Source: Cristatella mucedo | Taxonomy: Eukaryota; Bryozoa; Phylactolaemata; Cristatellidae | NCBI GenBank assembly: GCA_009760855.2 | Contig: WPIO01000291.1 | Span: 1 to 64,000, forward strand | Length of the DNA stretch: 64,000 nt | Direction: 5' to 3' | Shown: in pieces, positions 48,660 through 59,095 of the stretch | Numbering within the stretch: the stretch's first letter is position 1 | How the letters are laid out: the number at the start of each line of letters is the position of its first letter | Notes under the pieces: generated by a model | Databases searched by the model: none | What the model saw: the letters and a program-made list of their open reading frames with translations, nothing else | What the model was told of the DNA's origin: nothing | Position numbers and translations under genes: made by a program

Positions 48660-49428
48660 CTCTTTCTCTCTCTCTCTCTCTCTCATTCTCTTTCTCTCTC
48701 TCACTCTCTCACTCTCTCACTCACTCACTCACTCACTCACTCACTCACTCACTCACTCACTCACTCTCTCTCTCTCACTCTCTCACTCTCTCACTCTCTC
48801 ACTCTCTCACTCTCTCACTCACTCACTCTCTCACTCTCTCACTCTCTCACTCTCTCACTCTCTCACTCTCTCACTCTCTCACTCTCTCACTCTCTCACTC
48901 TCTCACTCTCTCACTCTCTCACTCTCTCACTCACTCACTCACTCACTCTCTCACTCACTCACTCACTCACTCACTCACTCACTCACTCACTCACTCACTC
49001 ACTCACTCACTCACTCACTCTCTCACTCTCTCACTCTCTCACTCACTCACTCTCTCACTCTCTCACTCTCTCACTCTCTCACTCTCTCACTCTCTCACTC
49101 TCTCACTCTCTCACTCTCTCACTCTCTCACTCACTCACTCACTCACTCACTCACTCACTCACTCACTCACTCACTCACTCACTCACTCACTCACTCACTC
49201 ACTCACTCACTCACTCACTCACTCACTCTCACTCACTCACTCACTCACTCACTCACTCACTCTCACTCACTCTCACTCACTCACTCACTCACTCACTCAC
49301 TCACTCACTCACTCACTCACTCACTCACTCACTCACTCACTCACTCACTCACTCACTCACTCTCACTCACTCTCACTCACTCTCACTCACTCACTCACTC
49401 ACTCACTCACTCACTCACTCACTCTCAC
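48585..49428. repeat. Pyrimidine satellite, CT passing into CACT, about 845 bp
   Basis: CT and CATTCTCTTT repeats lead into blocks of CTCTCACT that alternate with pure CACT blocks. The pure CACT blocks are longest at about 48720-48765, 48950-49020 and 49130-49425. All frames stay open only because the unit has no stop. Confidence 0.92.
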
Positions 49429-49594
49429 AACTGTGAACTGGCTACCCGTCGGGCGTCCTCTCGCACCTGCGGCCGCTCCTCCTACTCGGGTCGACTAGCT
49501 GTAACTCAAAGCTTCCCAAACGCTCTGCAAATCGTGTTCTATAATTCCAGCACTTTTCAGAGGCATGACCTCTGGGTAAAACACTAGTCAGGGT

Positions 49595-49790
49595 CGTCTA
49601 GAGCTCAGTGGTAAAGTGCCCCCTAAGTCTTAGCCCAGGAGGTAAGATGCTCGCTCTTCACGACCCCCAGCTCGTGGATTCGAGTCCGACAGTGAGCGAT
49701 TCTTTATCGCCCGCTGCACACGGGCTCCGAGAGTCGTAAAGACTCACCTGCCGCTAAATAAATGAGGCTATTTTATCAGCGAACCTTTTT
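49595..49790 (+). mobile_element. tRNA-derived SINE, family 1 (full head)
   Basis: Shows both internal promoter boxes: A-box-like TAGAGCTCAGTGGTAAAG and B-box GGATTCGAGTCC, followed by the family body and the tail AAATAAATGAGGCTATTTTA. Confidence 0.7.
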
Positions 49791-49799
49791 CTTTCTTTT

Positions 49800-51547
49800 T
49801 CTAGCCTTCGACGAACACGCTCGTGAGTTCGAGTACTGCTGCAAATGTAAAGCGACTGGATATAGACCGAGTTCTCTTAGGTGGCCGTGCAAATATAGTA
49901 TTTGAAGAGGGATCTCAACGTCGCTCCCCGTCGCTCTCCTCCGATGCGAAATGCGGCCAAATTAGTAATGCATTTCCAGTTACTTGCAGCAATCCCTCGT
50001 TCAGAGCTCACAACCGCAGTTTCCTGCTTACGTCCAAGTATTTTTCGATGATGAGGGCGCAGCTGTCGGCCATCTCGAGTCGGGCCCAAGGAGGCACTCA
50101 CGGCCTCGCGGCGGCGGTGGCGATCGAGGCGCGCAGGCCTGCACGAGGGACAGGCGCGCACGCCAGCCGGTTTGCCTGCCCTCCCACGCCGACGAGCGAG
50201 CTCTGCGGCGGCGGCGGCGGCTGCGCTGGGCTTTTTCCGTGCTCGTCTCGGTCTCGACGGCGCCGAGTGGCCGCAGGCGCGCCGCCGTCCTTCAGCCGGT
50301 TAAAATGAAGAAGCTGCAGCAGCGAGCGTCGCGTTCGTGGATCGTTCAGCGAGCGCAGGGGAAAGAATTTCACCGGCTCCACTCGAGTGCCTCGAATACG
50401 TTCGAGCGAGCTTGGCTGGCGTTATGTCTGCACGGTACGTAGCGACCTGGCGTCCATGACCTCTAGGCGCTGGTGGTGGGTCCAGGCGAGAAGTCTCGGA
50501 AAAGGCCTCGGTCATGCTCGCGGCTTAAGGGAGAGCCGAAGGTTTTCACCGCTCTTTAAACCTCAAGCTGCGATGCAGTCCGATCCCAGAATTACCCGCC
50601 AGTTGGAAATTTCCGGGGGAGGGGGCTGTCAGAGTAACTCAACTTCATTTGCTACGCTGCAGGTCTGTATCCAGGATTGTTTTCCGGGGATGGGGGTTGA
50701 ACCTTGTCCTTAAGTGGGTGTACTCGAGTTACAGGATTCGCCTAGTCGAACGCTCAATTTCCTCTTACCAATAAAGCGTAGCAAACCCAGAGCGAAGCAG
50801 CTTCATTACAAGCAAGAACGGAGCCAGGATCAGCTCGGCGTGGCATCGTGGAGGTAATCGGCACCCAGCTTAGCGCGAAAACGGGTCTTGCAAATCTGGA
50901 CGACTCCTTGAGGGAGCGCTCGGGCGTAGCAGCCGATAATGACAGCGTCAGAATAAGGGGCGCGGCAGTCGGCAGACAATCGGCCGTAGTAGCCGTGCAC
51001 GGCTCGCCCAGCGCCTGCTCCAGCAGCCCAGCGAGAGTTTAGTCGACTTTTTGACATTCTCCAGTGTCTCATCTATCTATACGTGGTTACAAACGTCGTG
51101 TGCGGCTTCTACGTCTGATCAGAACTAGCTCGCCAAAGCAGCGCTCGTAGCAGTGCTAGTCTCAGCCGAGGCGCTATGAATACCGGCGACCTCTGAACCT
51201 TGTATCGAGGCTAGCGACTTTTAGGTGCTGCACCAATGCACTCGGGTATGCCGACAGTGGCAGGAATACGGCAGGAACGATGAGCGCTCATATATTAGCA
51301 TGTCAAGTCCGTATCCGTAATGTAGACAATTCTACTTGACAGCAGCGGAATTGATTACAGACGTTCGACAGCGGCCATCGACGTACACCAGCGACTCTCA
51401 GGCATAGAGCTTAAATAAGCTCAAATGCCATTGCCGAGTCCGGAGTCACAGCTACTTGCCTATCTCACGGCGCCGGCTTTTATAGATAATCGCGTAATCT
51501 CGCATAGCTGTGAATAATGATTATAAGTCGTAATCCGGCTGGTTTAG
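49800..51547. other. CpG-rich segment and spacer
   Basis: 49920-50560 is rich in CpG and GGCGGC repeats, like a promoter or CpG island. No start exon with a recognisable protein follows on either strand. The rest (50560-51547) shows nothing. Confidence 0.4.
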
Positions 51548-52622
51548 CTAGCGCTGCCTTTTCAATGTCGAGGCGATATTTATGTAGCTGATGCTGCCAA
51601 AGGATTTAGCCAGCTCGAGAAATTCGACGACAAAGTACCAGCTGGCAAATTCTGAAATTTTATCCGAATCATTTGCAGCGAGCTGATTCCGACATGACAT
51701 ACGTGCAAACAAATGTAGCATCTCCACTAAGCCAGCGCTGAATCGGAAACCAAATTCAATGAGGATCTTGTCGTTCGCAACGTTGAAGAATTCAGCAAGG
51801 ATTAAATGATCATTCGTATTCATGCACTCATCTAGACGAGGCCTACATCGTCGAGCGTAGTTATCTTTCGTGTTCGGTGCATCTACCGCATTAGCGAAAC
51901 ACAAGTCTTTGACCTTGACCATCTGGTAAGGGTAGACAGCTTTCGCATTTCACTATAGCCTGGTCATCTGTTTGCAAAATCTCTGAGATAGCTCGAGTGT
52001 GATGAGCAGAATTCCCTTTTATCAGACGCAAGATGAAGGCAGATTTGAACGTGAGCTTGTTGACGAGCAGCCGCGTTGCATCAGCTCGCTGCTCAGCACT
52101 CAGCCACGATACCGCCAGCGTTTCCTCCTGATTCAAAACGACTCGCCTCGACTGTAGCTCTTTCTGATCCGGTCCTGCACTTGACTTCTGCTTGTTAAGC
52201 AGCTGGTCTTTGCGCTTGTACGATATAGTCCCCGAAACGTAGTGCCATCGATCAAAGCGACGAACGGACGGACGTACGGAGCGCCATTCTCGCACCAGTT
52301 TTCACTCCATTCAAGCAACCAGTGCGCGGTGAGCCAGCCGGCACCGGCAGTCTCCGTAGTACGCGAGGTCATTTATGTTCTTTGTCAGTGCCTGCCGGCA
52401 GTTGATCTTGCGGTCTTCGTTGGTCGCAACGTTCGTAGCCCGGTGCGAGGCAATTACGGATAGGAAGCCCCCGATTCGACTGACGTCGACCGACGACCGT
52501 GCAGGTGCCCGTGCAGGAGCGCATCGTGTGCCGATCGTATGCCCAAAGTCAACAAGTCGTCCGCGAAACACGCCGTTCTCGATCTCGACAAAGTAGATGA
52601 CGAGAGGCGGCTGCTCTTTCAT
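51548..52622 (-). pseudogene. Probable hAT-type transposase relic
   Basis: From ATG 52622 one frame stays open to 51891 except for two TGA codons six bases apart near 52300. It continues in another frame from 51922 to 51548. The total is about 350 residues of balanced composition. The last part reads RPRLDECMNTNDHLILAEFF, which resembles the LDESTD-type catalytic block of ZBED5/SCAND3-like hAT transposases, and the preceding helical segment with SAHHTRAISEIL recalls the region before it. The match is by pattern only. It lies directly left of the viral element but has ordinary host GC content. An unrelated damaged host gene is the alternative. Confidence 0.35.
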
Positions 52623-52839
52623 GCTCGTAGCCGGCGTGTCTCAGCAAGTAGTTACGTTTTGAACGTTATAGAGCCTAGGGCTCAGCCTCGACTCTCAATC
52701 TCGCACAGCTCCAATGAGTGTCTTCGTCTGAGACCCAAGTCTCCATAACTTTCAAAATAGAACTACTCGCTCAACACTAGACTCGCTATCGCTCGGCATA
52801 GTGTTTTCACCTACTTCGTTGTTTATCCCACCGCACTAT
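52623..52839. other. Junction between host DNA and the viral element
   Basis: Ordinary host composition up to about 52830, then an abrupt AT shift. No inverted repeat or clear target duplication can be judged because the right end is outside the window. Confidence 0.45.
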
Positions 52840-52873
52840 AACACAATAAAATTTGATTTAAAGAAACAATTTA

Positions 52874-52886
52874 TATAGTATAAGAT
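52874..52886 (+). promoter_or_regulatory. Candidate viral promoter motif before pPolB
   Basis: TATAGTATAAGAT directly abuts the polymerase ATG at 52887. It resembles the leaders of at least seven other genes of the element (see 59966 and 60824). Confidence 0.4.
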
Positions 52887-55800
52887 ATGTCTAACAATGA
52901 TTATGTTATGCGACGTGAGGGTGAACATTTTAGCGATCACGCTAGACGTGTTAGAGAAGAAGTATGAAGAAGAGCAGGACTTTTGCCCAAGTGTCCATTT
53001 TCAAAGGCTAGTTTAGATAAAATGATATCTAGCTTGCAAGTAATTCCAATAAAAAAGTAGAAATTCCTCTCAAAAGTAAAGAAGTAAAGAATCTGCAATG
53101 GTCATTTGAGAGAGAATCAAGAAGATTAGTGAGAATTGAGGAGATTGGTTGATTTTAGGCAAAACGTCATCTGATAGTAAGTTTATGGACTATGAGTATG
53201 TTGGTTTAGATAGAGGTGAAATAGACTTTGATAAAATTTATGATAGTACTGCCGATGCGCTTATTAGAGTGATAAGGGACATACTCAAGAACAGGAAAGA
53301 TCTAAAAATGACAATGATTGTATCTCCAGTTCTAGAATCAGAAAACGGAGCTTTCTGCTATCAGCCATTTTCTGGCATACCTAATGTAAAGATAAATAGA
53401 TCTAGTAATATTGAGTCTATTATTAAAGTGCAATTCGCTTCTTTTAAGGAGAGGATTGAAGAATGGCTAGAGAAAGGATCTAGTTGGAGCCTGTCTGCAA
53501 CTAATGCTTTATATGCAAAGTTTACTCATTTTAGATATCGTTTTGGAGAGAGTTATTTACCTATGCCTAAAGGATTAGAGAAAAAGAGATCAACCTTGAA
53601 TATTAAGAATGAATCAGATAACTGTTGCGCATTGTGGTGTGTACTAAGATTTCTTCATCCTAGAGATAATCATTCAGAGTCAATTGCAGATCTAAATAAT
53701 TTTTGAAAAATATAATCATCTTAATCCTACTTTGACTGACTTGTTTAATGTAAGACCTGGTTATTCTCAAGCACTAAGTGTTTCAGGTATACCTACTTTA
53801 GCAAAACTGTTTGACTATGAAGGAAAAAGAAGAAGTTTTAAATTGCTTGAGGGACCAAGAGAGACGTAAGAGAGTTAGTACAGAATCTACTAAAGGAAGT
53901 AGATTCAATCAAGAATGTGTTGCGAGAGACTCTTCCCAAGTATAAGAAATATAATTATGAGACTATGACCAACGAAGAGAGTAAGGCATACAACTCAGCA
54001 ACTGTCTGTTAGATTTGCAATTTAGACTTGAATAATGATACGGTTTTATATCACTGTTATCTTACTAGTAAATATCGAGGTGCTGCACACAACGAGTGTA
54101 TTCTTAATGTTAGTATTAATCCAGATAAGTTTAAACTTCCGATATTTACACACAACCTAAACGGATATGATTCACACTTGTTAGTTCAAGAGTTTCATGG
54201 TCAAAAACTTAAAAAAGCGTAGTTGCAAATAATATGGAAAAATATATAAACATTGAAATCGGAGCTCTTAGTTGTAGAGATTCACTTCAGTTGATGAATA
54301 AAGGATTGCCAGACTTAGTTAAAAATGTTGTTAAGTCAGAGAAACCGCTAACGTATACTAGGGAGAAGTTTTATATGCTTAGCGATAAAGAATTTGAATT
54401 GTTATCAGCAACGGGAGTTTTTACGTATGAATATGTTGATTCTTTCTCAAAGTCAGAAGATAAAAGTTTACCGCCAATAAAAAGTTTTTATAGCACATTG
54501 AACGACAGCAACATTGGAGAAAAGGATTATGATAGAGCGCAAGAAGTGTGGAAATTAAGGAAGAAGATTGACCCACTCACTGAAGATTCGTTAGAAAAAT
54601 ATAGTGATATTTATCTCACAATGGATGTTTTTCAACTAGCTATTGTTTTTCAACATTTTAGACATCTTTCAAAGAAAATAGATATGTTGGATCCTGCAAA
54701 CTTTCTTACTGCTCCTGGTTTAACTTGGTGTGCAGGGTTAAGATTTTCAAAAGTAAGATTAGATTTGTTATCAAATTTTGAAGACTTTAATTTCTTTGAG
54801 AGTGCAATCAGAGGAGGTATAACGCAAGCATATTGCAGGCATGTTAAGGCTAACAACCAAATGGCATCTAATTATGATAGCACAAAGAAGAAGAGTTGGC
54901 TACTCTATGTTGATGCGAACTCGCTTTATGCAACTGCGATGACTGAATTCCTACCAACAAGTAATTTTAAGTTTTTAGATGAGAAGCGGATTAAGTCATT
55001 TACAAACAAAAAATACTAGGAATAAAAGAAAAATTCAAAGACTGGCTATGCTTTTGAGGTTGACATGCACAGTCCAAAGGATTTACATAATGTTTATGCT
55101 GACTATCCTCTTTTACCAATTAAGAGAGAAGTTGCAACAGATGAGTATTCATCTTATCAAAATAAAACTTTAGCTAAAGATGATCATGAAAGTAAAGTTG
55201 AGAAGTTGATTCTTGATCTGAAACCAAGAAAGAAGTACATAATTCACTATAGAAATTTACAGTTTGCACTAGAAAGAGAGTATATATTAACAAAGATACA
55301 TGTAGTGATGAGATTTTCACAAAGCAATTGGTTGAGTGCTTACATTAAAAATAACATTGAGAGAAGAAAAGAAGCAAAAGATGAGTTTGAAAAAGAATAT
55401 TATAAGTTAAAAAATATAATGCATTCTTTGGAAAGACAATGGAAAATGTAAGAGAGAGGGTAAACATTGAGTTATTTGATTTAAAGTTCAAAAGGATGTT
55501 GAAACATCCAAGGAAAGAGTTATGAGTGCAAGATTTAAAGATAGAAGACTTTTCAACATGGATCTTGTTGGAATAGAAACGAGAAAGTCTGAAATCTATC
55601 TTAACAAACCGATTTATTTAGGCTTTGCTATTCTTGAGATATCAAAATTAGTAATGCAAGACTTTTATTATAATACAATGAAAGATAATTATGGAGATGC
55701 ACTGACGCTTGCATATACTGATACTGATTCTTTAGTCATGAAGATAAATACAGATGATGTTTACAAGGATTTTTGAGAATTATATTGATTATCTAGATCT

Positions 55801-56392
55801 CTCTTGATATCCAAAAAATCAAGAAGTGTGCAAATTAGAAGGATTTGAGAAAATGATGGAAAAAATAAAGGAAGCTTAGGAAAATTTAAAGATGAGATCT
55901 CAGAGAAACATACAATTGACACAGAAACAAAGGATTTCATTAGAGATATAAATGGAATTGTGATCGAGAATTCTGTTGTACTAGATGAGGGAGTTTTCTT
56001 AAGACCGAAATTATATTCTATGCAAATAGCAGTTTCAACAAATAATGGTATAGAAGTGAAGTCTTCAGCAAAGAAAGCCAAAGGTACAAAAAAGGATGTT
56101 GTAAAGAAATGCTTATCACATTCAGATTATTTAAGATGTCTTGAGATTGGTAAATATTTTTATCGCAGTCAATCGAGATTTCAAACAAGAATCATCATAT
56201 TTATGCTATAACACAATCAAAAAAGCATTGCATGCCTTTGATTCAAAACGATACTGGTTGGTCTGGGGAATCTGCAGCTACGCTTATGGAAACTATAGAA
56301 TTGCCGATGTGTTGAGTAATAATCTAAATCCAGGTCGATGTAACACTTGCGATATTGGCAATATTTATATAGATGCCAAAACGAAAGAGTGA
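52887..56392 (+). pseudogene. Protein-primed family B DNA polymerase (pPolB), broken
   Basis: This is the replicative polymerase of the element. In order one sees: an N-terminal region ending in a WCVLRFLHP block (about 53.63-53.66 kb); a Cys/His cluster with KYRGAAHN (about 54.05-54.10 kb); an exonuclease-type motif NLNGYDSHL (about 54.15-54.18 kb) and an Exo III-like YSDIYLTMDVF (about 54.60-54.63 kb); the RGGITQAY block and polymerase motif A, YVDANSLY (about 54.91 kb); a motif B region GKTMENVR (about 55.43 kb); motif C, YTDTDSL (about 55.71-55.73 kb); and a conserved C-terminal DSKRYW...YGNYRI. About ten breaks interrupt it, including stops at 52965, 53058, 53704, 54010 (TAG), 55521 and 55774 and frame changes near 53150, 53865, 54225 and 55020. 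The full span fits a protein of about 1150 residues, usual for the group. The ATG at 52887 follows a TATA-like motif. Confidence 0.85.
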
Positions 56393-56550
56393 AGAAATCA
56401 TTAAACCTGAAGCAAAAATAAAAGTAGAACATGATATTCGAGAAAAAAGAGTTATATGAATTACAAATAGAAATGGAGTACGATAGAGCAGTAGAAGAGT
56501 TAATTTTTGAGATGGCAGGAATAAATTTATATTAAAAATAAAAATTCATT

Positions 56551-56559
56551 ATTATAGAA
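56551..56559 (+). promoter_or_regulatory. Candidate viral promoter motif before the acidic ORF
   Basis: ATTATAGAA directly precedes the ATG at 56560. It belongs to the same TATA(G/A)-GAA-ATG pattern as the other leaders. Confidence 0.35.
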
Positions 56560-56778
56560 ATGGAAAAAGTTGAAAATGAAAACGAAAGAGTTGAACAAAC
56601 TGAATCTGAATCCGATAGTGATGATCCAGATTACGATCCAGACGAGTCTGAAGAAGAAGATGAGTCAGAGTATTCAGAAAGTGAAGGAGAGTATGATCCT
56701 AATAAAGGCTACGAACAAGCATTCGGTTTTGATAAAGAAGTTGATTACAATTACGTAAACGAAGAAGATGAACTATAA
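56560..56778 (+). CDS. Small highly acidic protein of the viral element
   Basis: This is an intact 72-codon ORF between the polymerase and the capsid module. From residue 4 on it is dominated by Glu, Asp and Ser, with DPDYDPDE and SEEEDE-type runs, and ends in NEEDEL. There is no hydrophobic segment. I do not recognise a family. Such acidic proteins can bind basic partners or DNA-binding proteins, but that is only inference. The ATG follows ATTATAGAA, one of the shared upstream motifs. Confidence 0.6.
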   Translation: MEKVENENERVEQTESESDSDDPDYDPDESEEEDESEYSESEGEYDPNKGYEQAFGFDKEVDYNYVNEEDEL

Positions 56779-56798
56779 AAAATTTATATTTACATAGA

Positions 56799-57067
56799 AT
56801 GGATGTTTCTAGAATTCTTAGTTGTGAACAATCAAGAGATATGGCTCTAAAAATTTGTCTGCAAAAGTTAAAGAAAGTAGATCAAAGAATTGTTCACTTG
56901 ATAAACTTATTCCAGATTTGGATAGCTCGTACACTGGTGTTCTTGTTGAGATTTGTGATACACGTGATAAACTAACGGAGTGTAGAAATAAAATAAATAC
57001 AATGCTGATAGAAGCAGAGAAGAAATCAAAAACTCCAAAAACTAAACAGGGCGTTCAGATTAATTAA
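56799..57067 (+). pseudogene. Small unidentified viral ORF with one frame change
   Basis: An ATG at 56799 follows TACATAGA. The first part reads MDVSRILSCEQ and then changes frame in a short A-run near 56850. The second part (TTG at 56855 onward in the other frame) is about 70 residues with a helical, charged C-terminus rich in Lys and Glu, ending at a TAA at 57065. The total is about 89 residues. No family recognised. It lies directly downstream of the acidic ORF, on the same strand. Confidence 0.45.
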
Positions 57068-57090
57068 TTTTGTATATTTTTGTATAATAG

Positions 57091-57098
57091 TATAGGAA
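57091..57098 (+). promoter_or_regulatory. Candidate viral promoter motif before the 62-aa ORF
   Basis: TATAGGAA directly precedes the ATG at 57099. Confidence 0.35.
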
Positions 57099-57287
57099 AT
57101 GTCAGCAACTGAAGTAACTGATCCCAATCTTGCCACATCTGCAACTCTGCTGAAAGCATATGTTGATTATCTTGTAAAGTCTAGAATGATTGCATACGAT
57201 CAACAGACACTAGACTCAGATATCTCAATAATGACAGATACATCTGTTAAAAAGTTTTACATTGATGAGTGTGACACTAAAGCATAA
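57099..57287 (+). CDS. Small unidentified viral ORF (62 aa)
   Basis: Intact ORF of 62 codons with an ATG preceded by TATAGGAA. The protein is polar and soluble-looking, with many Thr, Asp and Ser residues, and contains LLKAYVDYLVKSR as its only amphipathic helix-like stretch. No family recognised. It sits 31 bases after the previous ORF and 18 bases before the next, as expected of a compact viral gene array. Confidence 0.5.
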   Translation: MSATEVTDPNLATSATLLKAYVDYLVKSRMIAYDQQTLDSDISIMTDTSVKKFYIDECDTKA

Positions 57288-57305
57288 AAGGTAATCACTT
57301 CAGGA

Positions 57306-57618
57306 ATGGCAAATGTAACAACTGATCTTGAAGCAACAGTTAGATCAAAAGTTGATACTCTTCTTGATACACCTGGAGAAATCTCTGGATATACTAATGG
57401 ATTGCTAGTCAGCTGCCAACACTTTCAACAGTTATCTCAGGCGTTGCAGGAATTGAACCTGATATTTCTGGAATTGTCAAGGATGAATGCTATGCAATTC
57501 TACCTGATATCTCTGATGGAACTAGTGTCAGACAAAAGGCAACACTTGCTGCTCTTGCTGCTTCAGTTGTTGATCCAGCTGCTTCAGTTTCTGATACAAT
57601 TCCAACAACTACTTTATA
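57306..57618 (+). pseudogene. Small unidentified viral ORF (about 104 aa) with one frame change
   Basis: The gene opens with MANVTTDLEATVRSK and changes frame near 57405. The remaining frame is clearly coding by its purine-first codon pattern and ends at TAA 57616-57618 after an Ala/Ser/Val/Asp-rich stretch (AALAASVVDPAAS). The frame that stays open from the start is Leu/Gln-rich and looks like a shadow. Family unknown. It may be related in role to the neighbouring small ORF at 57099, judging only by position and polar composition. Confidence 0.45.
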
Positions 57619-57722
57619 ATTAACTTATTTATACAGAAATTAATGTAGAAACTAGAAGTAAATATTGCCTAACAATAGCACAAGGACAGCAGTTTACGAA
57701 TATTAAAATTTGTTCTTATCCA

Positions 57723-58007
57723 ATGGGAAGAATTGAAGATATCAGAAGTACACTATTAGAAGCATTAAAATTAGTTTTAGAATACAAAGCTTTAAGAGTA
57801 GATCATTCAGAAAAAGAAATGGCATATATATTTACAAAAGTTAGAGATGGAACAATCTTTTCAGAGTTTCTTAAAGATTTGAAAATAGATAAAATAAATA
57901 GTCTTAAATCAGAAGCATACTCTAAAAAATAGTTAACAAAACAATTAACTGGAAAAGAATGTAGTGTACCAACAGAGTTTATTAAAGAAAGTTTAGATTG
58001 GAAATAA
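57723..58007 (+). pseudogene. Small unidentified viral ORF with an in-frame TAG
   Basis: This open frame of 69 codons starts MGRIEDIRSTLLEALK and is rich in Leu, Lys and Glu, probably helical. An in-frame TAG at 57930-57932 is followed by 24 more codons in the same frame to a TAA at 58005-58007. The frame is also open upstream of the ATG to about 57655 without another ATG, so the true start is uncertain. Its 3' end overlaps the 3' end of the minus-strand gene (stop at 57993-57995), so the two converge. No family recognised. Confidence 0.45.
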
Positions 58008-58704
58008 ACCGCTAAGAATACTACTATCAAAAATTCTATTATCAGTCGATAAACCTGTAGTATTAATTGAATTCAGAGTTGAGTATATTATATCACCAAT
58101 TAAATCAATCTTAATAACATCTAAATTACTTGGAGTTACAAGATTGCTAATATAATTTAAAACAGGAAGTTCAATAGTTATAGATAATTCAAAACCTAAA
58201 AACCCAAAAGGGTCGCCAGTATATGAAGCTTTTATATAATCACTTAATAATAATATATAGTCATCTTCAATGCCGTAGTATGTAATATTAAGAAAATTAG
58301 AAACTAAGAAATTTGGTGAGTAAAGTTTGACAATAGTTTCTAACTATACAATTTTTTCTATTTCTAGAAGATATAATGAAGGCTATTTTAACATTCGAAT
58401 AATTTACTCTAGTCAAATTAATATCTTTTAATATAATTGATCTATCACTTATTTCAATAGAACTAGTTGTTAGTCTGAAGTTGTCAGAAATTTTAAAATC
58501 TTGTCCACGCAATCCTCTAGCAACATCGTAAAGATCCTTTATCTTTAATTTTATCTTTGAATAACTTAGTTTTTTTCTTGCTGGTATATCAGATAATATA
58601 GCTAAAGAAGATTTATTACCACTAGAAGGATTACATATACTATCAACGTTCAATCTTCCTTCCATTTCTGAGATAGGTGTTTCTTTTAGATAAAACATAT
58701 CCAT
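57993..58704 (-). pseudogene. Unidentified minus-strand viral gene (about 237 aa) with one frame change
   Basis: This is the only well-supported minus-strand gene of the element. From ATG 58704 the frame is open for 135 codons, then shifts near 58300-58320 and stays open for about 100 codons to a stop at 57993-57995. The plus strand opposite is full of stops. The first part holds a basic region (ARKKLSYSKIKLKIKDL). The second is beta-like, with alternating hydrophobic residues, and ends in a short hydrophobic SGLFPI. I recognise no family; a minor structural or accessory protein is possible. The start lies 10 bases from the divergent plus-strand ATG at 58715. Confidence 0.5.
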
Positions 58705-58714
58705 AGCAACCCTT

Positions 58715-59064
58715 ATGAAGCAGTTAATAGGTACAGTACTTCTAATTGCATCTGCAGTTAAGGTTCCAGTAATAGTAGATAGAACTCCTGCTTTTCGATC
58801 GAGATATTATTTTGTTGCAATTTCATTTAAAAGAAAAAAAGAAGTGTAAAAGAGCAAAGAGTTTTAGATTATTTAAGAGCGAGAGTAGGTAAGGGAATAT
58901 AAGTAATTCCATTAGTTGTAAAGAATGATACAGAAGTATTTGATAAGATAGAATTGTGGATTCGTGAGCTTTCTGCTGAAAATACTGGAGTAGTAAATTC
59001 TATTAGTGCTGCTGTTGATTGCCTTGCAAAATCTAGAAAAGTGCCAAAGTCATACAATTGCTGA
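58715..59064 (+). pseudogene. Small viral gene with hydrophobic N-terminus, broken
   Basis: ATG at 58715. The N-terminus has a hydrophobic stretch (LIGTVLLIASAVKVPVIV) that could be a signal or membrane segment, followed by a basic RKKK patch where the frame changes in an A-run near 58840. Downstream there is one in-frame TAA (58892-58894), and the frame then runs through VIPLVVKND and WIRELSAENTG to TGA 59062-59064, about 115 residues in all. The strongly purine-first codon pattern favours this strand. The 62-codon frame on the opposite strand (58869-59057) is its shadow. No family recognised. Confidence 0.42.
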
Positions 59065-59084
59065 AATAAATAAACTTTTATCTG

Positions 59085-59095
59085 ATATATAGAAA
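59085..59095 (+). promoter_or_regulatory. Candidate viral promoter motif before penton-like gene 1
   Basis: ATATATAGAAA directly precedes the ATG at 59096 and helps decide that start. Confidence 0.4.

Noticed and set aside
48720-49425. CRISPR-like array
   Set aside because: 4-base units without spacers in a eukaryotic context; a microsatellite.
48532-49587. Open frames of 306 and 351 codons made of His-Ser-Leu-Thr repeats
   Set aside because: They are translations of the CACT/CT satellite, which has no stop codon in any plus frame; no unique protein sequence flanks them.
58869-59057. 62-codon minus-strand frame in the viral element
   Set aside because: The plus strand over the same bases has a purine-first codon pattern continuous with the gene starting at 58715.
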